Positions 1 to 6,829 of a stretch of 8,164 bases of DNA are shown here, one piece after another. Each line of letters begins with the position of its first letter. Positions within the stretch are counted from its first letter, which is position 1. This DNA comes from Betaproteobacteria bacterium (lineage in GTDB: Bacteria; Pseudomonadota; Gammaproteobacteria; Burkholderiales; Casimicrobiaceae), in the NCBI GenBank assembly GCA_005889025.1, contig VBCZ01000210.1, forward strand, positions 1 to 8,164, in the 5' to 3' direction. The position numbers and the translations under genes are program-made. Under the pieces are notes generated by a model that was not told the DNA's origin, searched no databases, and saw nothing but the letters and a program-made list of their open reading frames with translations.

Positions 1-235
1 CGAAGCGGCGGCCGCGACGAAGGTCCTATGGGAAATCACGCCCACGACGATCAATAATGCCAGCAACACGAGCTATGCCGACCTCGGCTATACCTACGGC
101 GTGCCGCTGATCGTCCGGCTCAACAACGGCAACTGGGCGGCCGTCATCGGCAACGGGTACAACAACAACGGTAGCGACCAGGGGGTGCTCTACGTCATCG
201 GCCACCCGAGCGGCCTCTCCAGCCCCACCGCGTTC

Positions 236-262
236 GACGTCGACCGCGACGGCAAGGTCGAT
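236..262 (+). other. Calcium-binding loop in PilY1 (DVDRDGKVD)
   Basis: The nine residues DVDRDGKVD place Asp at loop positions 1, 3, 5 and 9, the pattern of the EF-hand-like calcium loop of PilY1 proteins. In Pseudomonas aeruginosa PilY1 this loop controls pilus extension versus retraction. It sits between two propeller strands, just before the GNLWKFDL strand. The motif is seen directly; calcium binding here is inferred from the family. Confidence 0.75.
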
Positions 263-904
263 TTCGTCTATGCCGGCACTATCGCCGGCAATCTCTGGAA
301 ATTCGATCTGCGCAGCACCAGCCCAGGCAGCTGGAGCGCGTTCAAGCTGTTCGCGACGCCGAATGCCAATACGATCAATGCGCAGGCGATCACCGGCGCC
401 CCGGCCGTCGCCCGGCATCCCAACGGTGGGTACATGGTGGCATTCGGCACCGGCCGCATTTTCACGAATACCGGCACGAACAGCACTACGGTGCTCAACG
501 ACCTTACTGACACGACACAGGAGTACGCCTACGGCCTGTGGGACAACGATTTTCCCGCGTCGGGCACCGCGCTGTCGAAGACCATCGATGCGACCAAGCT
601 GGTTGCTCAGTCGCTCTCCGCTTCCACCGCGTATTCGGGTAACAGCATCACCGCCACGGTGCGCACCAGCGCGGCGCTCAACGCCGTCGATTACGCAGCC
701 GGCACCAACCAGAAGCAGGGCTGGAAACTGTCCCTGGCGAGCGGCGAGCGCGTGGTCGGCGACGGCGGGCTGATTGCCGACAGCCGCTTCCACTTCAGCG
801 CCACCAAGCCCAACTTCGACAACGGAGTGGGCAAATCCCCGGGCGAAAACTGGCTGATCGAGGTTGACTATCTGACCGGAGTGGCGCCCTCATCGCCTTT
901 TCTG

Positions 905-940
905 GACCTCAATGCGGACTATCAGATCGACGATATGGAC
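905..940 (+). other. Second putative calcium-binding loop in PilY1 (DLNADYQID)
   Basis: The residues DLNADYQIDDMD give acidic or Asn side chains at positions 1, 3, 5 and 9, and two more Asp directly after. This matches the DxNxDxxxD loop pattern. It lies after the propeller's GENWLIEVDYLTG strand and before the YGLRIPVARRI strand. The spacing fits a metal loop, but the glycine usual at loop position 6 is a Tyr here, so confidence is lower than for the loop at 236-262. Confidence 0.5.
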
Positions 941-1387
941 CTGGTCGGCTCGACCGGCACCGCCTATGGCCTCAGGATTCCGGTGGCGCGCCGGATCGTC
1001 AGCGGCGGCGTGATGTCGCAGCCGCTGCTGGCGCAGCTTGTAGTGCAAAGCCAAACCTACTTCAACGTCAATCCCGATGCCTCGCTGGCCCCGCCCGCCA
1101 ACGGATGCACTGCTGGCAGCACCAACTGCGGCGTTTTGAACGGGCACTTCGACTTCGACATCTACTACCCCATCTGCGTGCCCAGCACGGGCGGCTACCA
1201 TTGCGGGCACAACACCCACGTCCACCAGTACGACGACAAGTACAACGTGACCGGCGTGAACATGCTCAATGCAAGCCTGCCTGCCTTCAACCTGGTCAAC
1301 GCCGTCCCCAGCACCGTGACCCGGTTCAAGGTCCTCATGGCGAACCAGAAGCTTTCGCCGGCGGTGCGGTTCAAGGTCGGCGGTGCC

Positions 1388-1410
1388 AGCGCCCGCCCGC
1401 GCTGGGGGGC
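1388..1410 (+). other. Frameshift zone in pilY1 with a six-G run
   Basis: PilY1-like sequence is in one frame through FKVGGASA (to about 1393) and in the other from LGGTPSFV (from about 1402). Between them are C/G-rich bases and a run of six G at 1404-1409. One additional base anywhere in this stretch, for example a seventh G or an extra C, would join the halves into one protein reading ...GGASARPxxGGTPSFV. The exact position cannot be fixed without an alignment to intact relatives. Confidence 0.7.
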
Positions 1411-2252
1411 ACGCCGTCGTTCGTCAGCACATTGCCGACCTATGACCGCACGAGCCTCCTGGCGCTGGTCGTCAACATGCCGCTCGATGCCTTCGTGGAG
1501 AAGGATTGGTCGGGCAGCGGGGATTCCCGCGTCGGGCTGATACCGACACAGACGGGCTGCGTGCATGCGGACACGGGAGGCTTCACCGACAACACGGCCT
1601 TCGGTCCCTACGGCAACCTGTGGATGAACGGTGCGCTCACCATCGAGATCATCAATGATACGACGCCGGACTCCGCGATCCGCCTCGCGAGCACTTCCGG
1701 CGACAAGTCATTCGGATATCGGCTGAAGTCCGACCCGGTCTCGCAGACCTTCCAGCTCGCGCAGTACACCATCTTCTGGCATCACCCGAACGGGAAGTGC
1801 TACGGCGCTGCGGGCTGGGGGATGACGCAAGCGATCGCGTACCCGGACACGGCCGGCAGTGCGTCGGCCACGTCAAAAGCGCCCGGGTCGTCCGACCCCA
1901 CGGATGGCACCTTCAGCGGCGACGGCGGCACCGTCACCGGCGGCGGCACCGGAGGCACTGGCGGCAGCGGGTCGAATTCGACGACCACGACGATCACCCT
2001 CGACGACGGAACGACGATCACCGAGACGATCACGCACAACGCGGATGGCACCATCACCGTCACCATGTGCAGCACCGGCGGGTGCACGACCTTCAGCCTG
2101 AGGCCGACGACGGCAGGCAAGGAAAAGGACGACCGGCCCTGGGGTAGGGTGTCGTGGAAGGAGCTGATACGGCCATGATCGACAGATCGGCACCACCGCG
2201 GTCAGGCGCATCTGGCCGCGGCGCCAGGAAATACGGCAGGGCGAATCGATGC

Positions 2253-2684
2253 ATGACCGGGAGCGTGATTGCTGTGAAATCGACTAGCCGGGGATTCACC
2301 CTCATCGAGCTCATGATCGTGGTCGTGATCGTCGGTGTTCTGGCGAGGATCGCCTACCCGAGCTATCTCAAGTACATCGTTCGCACCAGCCGCGAGGCGG
2401 CGCAGTCGCATCTCCTGGAGCTCTCGACGGTGGAGGAGAAGATTTTTCTCAACTCCAGCGCTTATACGGGGAGCGTCACCGGCGCTTATACCGGAAATGC
2501 AACCGGCGGGCTGGGCGTGACGAGTGGAAAGAGCAATGACGGCAAGTACACTATCTCCGCCGCGGCGGCGACGAACACGTTCACCTTGACCGCCACTCCT
2601 GTCGCCGGAAAGACGCAGGTCGGCGACGGGAACATCACCATCGACCAGTCGGGAGTACGCGTGTGGGGCAGCTCGACCTGGTAG
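2253..2684 (+). CDS. pilE: PilE-type minor pilin (type IV prepilin)
   Basis: A type IV prepilin with the class III signal SRG|FTLIELMIVVVIVG: Gly at -1, Phe at +1 and Glu at +5, the marks of PilD cleavage and N-methylation. A hydrophobic helix of about 22 residues follows. The mature protein is about 129 residues and its tail (YTISAAAATNTFTLTATP, then GDGNITIDQSGVR) follows the PilE family pattern. I chose ATG 2253, which gives a 14-residue leader. GTG 2274 (7-residue leader, GGGAG at 2259-2263) is also possible. ATG 2175, which overlaps the pilY1 stop as ATGA, would give a 40-residue leader, long for this class. Oddly, the mature protein has no cysteine, whereas most PilE-like pilins carry a disulfide that closes the C-terminal D-region. 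An AYTG repeat (24-bp offset, GCGCTTATAC at 2458 and 2482) is visible. The product is expected in the inner membrane and then in the pilus or its priming complex. Last gene of the pilY1 operon. Confidence 0.88.
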   Translation: MTGSVIAVKSTSRGFTLIELMIVVVIVGVLARIAYPSYLKYIVRTSREAAQSHLLELSTVEEKIFLNSSAYTGSVTGAYTGNATGGLGVTSGKSNDGKYTISAAAATNTFTLTATPVAGKTQVGDGNITIDQSGVRVWGSSTW

Positions 2685-2843
2685 CCGCGCGTTTAAGCCT
2701 ATGCGGGATTTGAAGACGTTTTGGGTTTCATCGCCAGGGTGCGCCCACCCGGCCCGCTTCTTGCCGAAACATGCCTATGCAAGGGGACTGACCCGGGACG
2801 CTCGCTCCACGCTCACGCTTGCTTGAAAAAAGGCACCTTTATT
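2685..2843. other. Intergenic region between pilE and the unknown gene
   Basis: These 159 bases carry no convincing gene. I see no strong stem-loop plus T-run terminator after pilE, only a weak CCGC/GCGG pairing at about 2685-2707. Around 2780-2795 lies AAGGGGACTGACCCGGG, which resembles a short motif I recall as repeated in some proteobacterial genomes. Directly before the next gene, AAAGGCACCTTT is a small palindrome that contains the likely ribosome binding site. Confidence 0.4.
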
Positions 2844-3314
2844 ATGCCTATGTCGATCTACAGAACTGTTAAAAGGGCTCCGATCAGCGATGTTCATGTC
2901 GAAGGCGAGGCAGCGCGAACCGTGCCCGACGACAACGCGACCCGGCCTGCCGTCAATCCGGTGATCGCAATCGACTATTCGAGCAGGAGAAAGGCCAGAC
3001 CGGCCACGATATTGCTGAGAACGACGTCGGAATGGCTGGCAACGCTGCCGACCGAGGTCCAGCCGCGAGAGCTGGCGCGCCAGTTCCCCCGCATCGCCAA
3101 CTCGCTCTGCGCGATGTGGAAAGATACCGAGTCTTTCAAGAAATACATCGTAGAGCTGGTCACGGATCGAAGGAACGGGAGGCACGGGTTCGCCGTCGAG
3201 ATCGTGCGCGAGCTCGAGGGGCTGCGCTCCTATCGCGAAACGATCTTTCCGGCTTTCGATGACAACCCGGAACAAATTGGGCTCGTTTCGCTAGTGCGCC
3301 GGGCGGGTTTCTAA
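2844..3314 (+). CDS. Conserved hypothetical protein of unknown function, 156 aa
   Basis: Function not recognised. The N-terminal 55 residues are polar and probably disordered. The C-terminal half (about residues 60-137) looks like a folded, mainly helical domain: SEWLATLPTEVQPRELARQF, then PRIANSLCAMW, then VTDRRNGRHGFAVEIVREL and LRSYRETIFP. From memory, this pattern (W-x-x-x-LP, FPRIAN, DRR-x-G-R-x-GF, EL-x-x-L) recurs in short uncharacterised betaproteobacterial proteins, but I cannot name the family. There is no signal peptide or membrane segment, so a cytoplasmic location is likely. ATG 2844 is chosen because AAAGG at 2829-2833 lies 10 bases upstream; ATG 2850 is an alternative. The reading frame is open further upstream, but that part is low-complexity and lacks a good start. 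Coding character matches its neighbours. The TAA stop overlaps the stop of the convergent methyltransferase gene. Confidence 0.7.
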   Translation: MPMSIYRTVKRAPISDVHVEGEAARTVPDDNATRPAVNPVIAIDYSSRRKARPATILLRTTSEWLATLPTEVQPRELARQFPRIANSLCAMWKDTESFKKYIVELVTDRRNGRHGFAVEIVRELEGLRSYRETIFPAFDDNPEQIGLVSLVRRAGF

Positions 3315-4366
3315 AGCTTGCTCGCGTAATCCTTCTGCACCTTGGCAATGCGCTCGTGCGATCCAAGAAAAGCGTGCTTCGACATGTCCGGAGAATATTT
3401 TGCCCCGGGGGGATGCATGCCCACGGCTTCCGCTAGCGCGCGAATGTGGTGCGGGCCGGCGCCGCAGCACACGCCGAGATAACGTATGTCCATCGCAAGC
3501 GCCTGCTTGCCGAATTCCGCGATTTCGAAGCGATTGCAGGTGAATGGATCGAGCGCGACCGGGAACGGACGGCCTCCGCTGTCACCGTGCCAATGCGGGT
3601 CGCGCAGCGACTGAAATGACGGTTCGCGCTCGCTTGTCCGGTACGGCACCGGGAGCGCCGCGACGTGCGTCTTGACGGCGGCGCGGACCTGCTTGAGCAA
3701 GGGCATCATGGTCGCGGGGCCGCGGATGCAGTTGAGGCCCACCACGTCCGCACCGGCATCGGCCAGCCGCTTGCAGGCATCGCCGACGGTCCAACCCTCG
3801 CGAGTGACATCGGCCTGGTGCATGGCAAGCGTGATCACCGCGACCTGCTTCGCGCGCTTGATCACGTCGAGCGCGATCAACGCTTCCTGCGCGTACGAAT
3901 AGGTTTCGCCGATGATGAAGTCGACGCCGGCGTCGACCGCCCAACCCACCTGTTCCTCGAACATCTGCCGCACCGCCTTGTGCGATTCGGGATTCGCGGG
4001 GTCGTAAACGTTGGTGTTGCAGACATCGCCTGCGAACAGCGCGCCGCTCTCGATGGCGACGGACTTGGCGATGTCGAGCGCACGACGGTTGATCGGCTCG
4101 AGATCCTGCTCGCGGCCGATCACGCGAAGTTTCTCGCGGTGCGCGTAATAGGTAAGCGCCTCGACCACGTCCGATCCGGCGTGCACGAAGTCGCGATGAA
4201 GCTGCTTCACGACTTCGGGATGGTCGAGCACGACCTCGGGCACGAAAGCGCCCGCCTGCAAATAACCCCGCCGCTCGAGCTCGAACACGTAGCCCTCGGC
4301 GCAAATCACCGGTCCCCGGTCGAGACGCTCGAGCAGAGAAAGTCCCGGCCGCTGCGTTGAGTTCAT
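3311..4366 (-). CDS. Betaine-homocysteine S-methyltransferase-like zinc enzyme
   Basis: A 351-residue homocysteine S-methyltransferase of the BHMT branch, which transfers a methyl group from glycine betaine to homocysteine to give dimethylglycine and methionine in the cytoplasm. From memory it aligns with human BHMT nearly end to end: LLERL, then ELERRGYLQAGAF-PEVVLDHPE, KQLHRDFVHAGSDVV, and a C-terminal KHAFLGS-containing tail. The three zinc/homocysteine Cys ligands are present as C213 (GLNC) and C300-C301 (GVCCGAGP), matching human C217, C299 and C300. E154 (DFIIGE) and Y74 (TYYAHREKL) match human E159 and Y77. Two differences stand out: human W44 is F41, and the IGDGG homocysteine loop is CAEG, one residue shorter. 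It lacks the long C-terminal dimerisation extension of the mammalian enzyme. The start at 4366 has no clear Shine-Dalgarno. It is divergent from a betaine-type ABC transporter, which supports betaine as methyl donor, although another donor such as dimethylsulfoniopropionate cannot be excluded. Confidence 0.85.
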   Translation of the reverse strand: MNSTQRPGLSLLERLDRGPVICAEGYVFELERRGYLQAGAFVPEVVLDHPEVVKQLHRDFVHAGSDVVEALTYYAHREKLRVIGREQDLEPINRRALDIAKSVAIESGALFAGDVCNTNVYDPANPESHKAVRQMFEEQVGWAVDAGVDFIIGETYSYAQEALIALDVIKRAKQVAVITLAMHQADVTREGWTVGDACKRLADAGADVVGLNCIRGPATMMPLLKQVRAAVKTHVAALPVPYRTSEREPSFQSLRDPHWHGDSGGRPFPVALDPFTCNRFEIAEFGKQALAMDIRYLGVCCGAGPHHIRALAEAVGMHPPGAKYSPDMSKHAFLGSHERIAKVQKDYASKL

Positions 4367-4496
4367 CGCGCTTTACGGTCCGCGAATCAAAATTGGCAGC
4401 GTACTATCGCACTTTTGCGCCGGCATGAACAGCCTCGGGCAGAACAGCGGCAAGGCGCGGATTTGCAACGCGCGGCAAAACTCGAAAGGTCGATGC
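4367..4496. promoter_or_regulatory. Divergent intergenic region between methyltransferase and transporter genes
   Basis: Both flanking genes point away from these 130 bases, so the promoters of both are expected here; this is inferred from layout. I do not see a pair of good -35/-10 boxes. A TTGGCA at 4393-4398 is not followed by a recognisable -10 at 16-18 bases. An open frame runs rightward from an ATG at 4425 into the permease, but the better start is GTG 4497. Confidence 0.4.
4485..4489 (+). promoter_or_regulatory. Ribosome binding site deciding the GTG 4497 start
   Basis: AAAGG lies 7 bases before GTG 4497. The protein from this GTG begins VETLAFIVHNLP, as expected for OpuCB-like permeases. 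The 24 residues added by the upstream ATG 4425 are polar and Arg/Lys/Asn-rich, unlike the family. Confidence 0.55.
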
Positions 4497-5156
4497 GTGG
4501 AGACTCTCGCTTTCATTGTTCACAATCTTCCGGCGATCGGCGAGCGCACGATAGAGCACATCGCGATTGTCGGTGTCGCCGTCGGCGTGGCGATCCTCAC
4601 CGGCGTTCCGATAGGCATTGCGATTTCGCAAAGCCAGCGGGCTGCCGACACCGTGCTCTATCTCGGATCGATCGTGATGACGATTCCGTCGATCGCGCTG
4701 TTCGGTATTCTCATCCCGGTCCTGTCCAAGATCGGACAAGGCATCGGCTATCTTCCTGCGGTGATCGCGGCGATGCTCTATGCCCAGCTTCCGATCATAC
4801 GCAACACCTACACCGCCCTCCGCAACGTCGATCCCGCGTTGCGTTCGGCGGCGGTCGGCATGGGCATGTCGACACCGCAGCGCCTCGCGAGGGTGGAGAT
4901 TCCGATCGCGCTGCCGCTGATTGTCGGGGGCGTCCGGGTTGCGGTCGTCATCAATATCGGCGTTACCGCAATCGCCGCCTACATCGGCGCGGGCGGGCTG
5001 GGAACATTCATCAGCCGCGGCATCTCGCAGACCGACGTGCGGCAGCTCGTCACCGGTGCGCTGGCGCTCGGATTGCTTGCGATCGCAGCCGACCATGCGC
5101 TCTTGTGGCTGCAGCGGCGCCTTACGCCGAAGGGCCTGCGGGTCGAAGGATTGTGA
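4497..5156 (+). CDS. Glycine betaine/choline-type ABC transporter permease (OpuCB/OsmW-like)
   Basis: A 219-residue inner-membrane permease of the quaternary-amine (OpuC/OsmU) type, in the size range usual for this family. About five to six hydrophobic segments are visible: around residues 20-44 (IAIVGVAVGVAILTGVPIGI), 57-77, 84-100, 136-163 and 184-204. The cytoplasmic EAA-type loop that docks on the ATPase is at about 115-140 (RSAAVGMGMSTPQRLARVEI, then PIALP). The segments YAQLPIIRNTYTAL, NIGVTAIAAYIGAGGLG and FISRGI are characteristic of the family. It is the first gene of the transporter operon; the ATPase gene starts 4 bases after its stop. The substrate is inferred from family and from the neighbouring betaine methyltransferase gene, not from the permease sequence itself. 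Confidence 0.88.
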   Translation: METLAFIVHNLPAIGERTIEHIAIVGVAVGVAILTGVPIGIAISQSQRAADTVLYLGSIVMTIPSIALFGILIPVLSKIGQGIGYLPAVIAAMLYAQLPIIRNTYTALRNVDPALRSAAVGMGMSTPQRLARVEIPIALPLIVGGVRVAVVINIGVTAIAAYIGAGGLGTFISRGISQTDVRQLVTGALALGLLAIAADHALLWLQRRLTPKGLRVEGL

Positions 5157-5160
5157 CGCG

Positions 5161-6129
5161 ATGGCGACTATCCGCATCGACGGCTTGACCAAAACCTATG
5201 CAACGCCACGAGGCCCGGTTAACGCTGTCGACCGGGTGAGCTTCGAAGTCGCCGACGGCGAGACCTGCGTGCTGCTGGGGCCTTCGGGATGCGGCAAGAC
5301 CACGACGCTGCGCATGATCAACCGGTTGGTTACGCCAACGTCGGGCAAGGTGTTGATCGACGGTCGCGACACCGATGCAGCCGATCCCGTCCTGCTGCGC
5401 CGCACGATCGGTTATGTGATTCAGCAAATCGGGCTGTTTCCGAACATGACGGTCGCCGGGAACATCGGCGTCGTTCCCCGGCTGCTCGGCTGGGATGCGC
5501 GGCGCATACGCTCGCGCGCCGCGGAGCTTCTTACCATGCTCGCGATGGAGCCGAAGGATTTTCTCGACCGATACCCGGGTGAGCTTTCGGGCGGGCAGGC
5601 GCAGCGCGTTGGCGTCGCGCGAGCGCTCGCCGCCGATCCTCCGGTCCTGCTCATGGACGAGCCTTTCGGCGCGCTCGATCCGGTGAACCGCGAGGCGATC
5701 CAGGACGAATTCCTGCGCATGCAACACGCGCTCAAAAAGACCGTGCTGTTCGTGAGCCACGACATCGACGAGGCGGTGAAGATGGCCGACAGCATCGCGA
5801 TTTTTCGCGCGGGCCTGCTGGAGCAGCACGCCGCGCCGGACGTGCTTCTGTCGCGGCCCGCGAACGACTTTGTCGCGGGCTTTGTCGGCAGCGACCGTAC
5901 CTTGAAGCGCCTGCGCCTGATCCAGGCCGGCGAAGTGATGGTTACCGATTTGCGCGGCCCTGCCCCCGGCGCTCCGACGGTTCGCGCGACCGACGACCTC
6001 CGTCGGGTCGCGACGCTCTTCCTGGAGCACGGCGTGGAATCGCTCGTCTGTGTCGACGACGGCGGCAACGTGGTCGGGCATATCTCGCGCGCGGCCGTTG
6101 CCGCCCGATTGGGAAGCGCACGCCCGTGA
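5161..6129 (+). CDS. Glycine betaine/choline-type ABC transporter ATPase (OpuCA/OsmV-like)
   Basis: A 322-residue ATP-binding subunit that powers uptake through the two permeases. It carries Walker A GPSGCGKT (40-47), Q-loop VIQQIGLFP (about 86-94), signature LSGGQ (142-146), Walker B VLLMDE (162-167), D-loop ALD (171-173) and switch His200 (SHDIDEA). After residue 250 it has the FVGSDRTLKRL junction typical of betaine-type ATPases. One CBS-like segment follows at about 275-318 (RRVATLFLEHGVESLVCVDD, then GGNVVGHISR). OpuCA-type proteins usually have two CBS repeats in about 380 residues, so the regulatory part is shorter here. ATG 5161 is supported by AAGGA at 5146-5150, inside the end of the upstream permease. 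An open frame extends further upstream but overlaps the permease and has no ABC character. The TGA stop overlaps the GTG start of the next gene (GTGA at 6126-6129), which suggests translational coupling. Confidence 0.92.
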   Translation: MATIRIDGLTKTYATPRGPVNAVDRVSFEVADGETCVLLGPSGCGKTTTLRMINRLVTPTSGKVLIDGRDTDAADPVLLRRTIGYVIQQIGLFPNMTVAGNIGVVPRLLGWDARRIRSRAAELLTMLAMEPKDFLDRYPGELSGGQAQRVGVARALAADPPVLLMDEPFGALDPVNREAIQDEFLRMQHALKKTVLFVSHDIDEAVKMADSIAIFRAGLLEQHAAPDVLLSRPANDFVAGFVGSDRTLKRLRLIQAGEVMVTDLRGPAPGAPTVRATDDLRRVATLFLEHGVESLVCVDDGGNVVGHISRAAVAARLGSARP

Positions 6130-6799
6130 ACGCCGCGCTGGCGCCGCGACGATCGCTGCTGCCTTACGCCGTTCTGGCGGCGATCGCGGTCGCGCTGCTG
6201 GGGGCGCTGGTGGCGAGCGGTTTATGGACTCTCTCGCTATCGTCTGCGGGGTGGCCGCCGGCATCTGGTTGTCGCGGCCCTGGATGGCGCGCTACGCACA
6301 AGGCGCGATCCAGGCGGTCAATATGGTGACGGCGATACCGACCTTGGGCAAGCTCGCGCTGATGATGAGCCTGCTCGGCATCGGCGCGCTGCCTGCCATT
6401 GTCGGATTATGGATCGCGACGCTGCTGCCGATCATCCGCAACACTTACGAAGGGATACGCGCGGTGTCGCCGCATTTGCTCGATGCCGCGCGGGGAATGG
6501 GCCTCGATCAGGGCGAGATCCTGCGGCGAGTCGAGCTTCCCAACTCGCTGTTCGTGATCTTCGCGGGCATTCGCACTGCGATGGCCGTCAACGTAGGGAC
6601 GGCGCCCATCGCTTTTCTGATCGGCGGCGGGGGCCTGGGCGAGCTTATCTTCACCGGTATCGATCTGCAGGAAACAGGGATGATGCTCGCAGGCGCGATC
6701 CCAACCGCGCTGCTCGCGGTCGCCGTGGATTTTTTGTTCGGGCAGGCGCAGTATTGGCTCGTCCCGCGCGGCGTCAACCCGTTGCGCAACGTCTACTGA
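6126..6799 (+). pseudogene. Second ABC transporter permease (OpuC/OsmY-like), frame-broken with an internal deletion near its N-terminus
   Basis: Translation from the coupled GTG 6126 gives VNAALAPRRSLLPYAVLAAI...LVASGLW, a good first membrane segment, but this frame then becomes Ser/Arg/Trp-rich and stops at 6327-6329. The rest of a quaternary-amine permease is in another frame from about 6227 to the TGA at 6797-6799: AGIWLSRPWMARYAQ, AIPTLGKLALMM, LLPIIRNTYEGIRAV, an EAA-type loop DAARGMGLDQGEILRRVELP, and NVGTAPIAFLIGGGGLGELI. Compared with YehW/OpuCB-type permeases, about 25-40 residues between the first segment and AIVCGVAAGI are missing. A single base error therefore does not explain the lesion. 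ATG 6224 could still give a 191-residue protein that lacks this N-terminal part, though it has no clear ribosome site. I therefore call it a probable pseudogene, with a shortened working permease as the alternative. Confidence 0.75.
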
Positions 6800-6829
6800 G
6801 CCTTGCGGATATGACCGACAATGACAGGC

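Larger units (their letters stand above)
2..2178 (+). pseudogene. pilY1: PilY1-type type IV pilus tip adhesin / assembly factor, C-terminal part, frameshifted
   Basis: The gene enters from the left edge and is open from base 2 in the frame that ends at a TGA at 1538-1540. The protein continues convincingly in another frame from about 1402 (LGGTPSFVST...) to the TGA at 2176-2178. The first part is the PilY1 C-terminal beta-propeller: a VIGNGYNNNG strand, a DVDRDGKVDFVYAGT loop followed by GNLWKFDL, a fGTGRIF repeat and a late MSQPL segment. A family-typical HVHQYDDKYNVTGVNML stretch follows. The second part ends in a Gly/Thr/Ser-rich linker and a WGRVSWKEL tail like those of betaproteobacterial PilY1 proteins. 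In this family the protein sits at the pilus tip or outer surface and supports pilus extension, adhesion and twitching. The next gene encodes a PilE-like pilin, as in pilVWXY1E operons. The two frames differ by a missing base or two extra bases, so the gene is either inactivated, switched, or wrongly read by sequencing. The family call is firm; the state of the gene is uncertain. Confidence 0.88.

Noticed and set aside
26..793. Long open frame on the - strand opposite pilY1
   Set aside because: Arg/Gly/Val-rich translation with no recognisable domain. It is an antisense shadow of a GC-rich gene.
1403..1409. Programmed -1 ribosomal frameshift at T-GGG-GGG
   Set aside because: Only the A-site codon re-pairs well after a slip, I see no downstream stimulatory structure, and a simple indel is the easier explanation.
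2685..2710. Intrinsic terminator after pilE
   Set aside because: Only a four-base pairing with no T-run.
2830..2841. AAAGGCACCTTT palindrome as an RBS-masking switch
   Set aside because: Only five pairs with a two-base loop, too small to be a stable RNA hairpin.
2819..2845. TTGCTT with TATTAT 15 bases later as a promoter for the unknown gene
   Set aside because: The spacer is short and the -10 box would overlap ATG 2844, leaving no leader for the chosen start.
3665..4360. Open frame on the + strand opposite the methyltransferase
   Set aside because: The methyltransferase frame shows its zinc motifs throughout; the opposite frame is its reflection.
4425..4496. Upstream ATG 4425 as start of the first permease
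   Set aside because: It would add 24 polar residues unlike the family, while GTG 4497 has AAAGG at a 7-base spacing.
4404..5192. Open frames in other phases across the first permease
   Set aside because: Asp/Arg-rich shadows; only the permease frame has membrane segments and an EAA-type loop.
5122..6264. 380-codon open frame on the - strand opposite the ABC ATPase
   Set aside because: Antisense shadow of a clear ATPase gene; the translation has no family-like motifs and no ribosome site.
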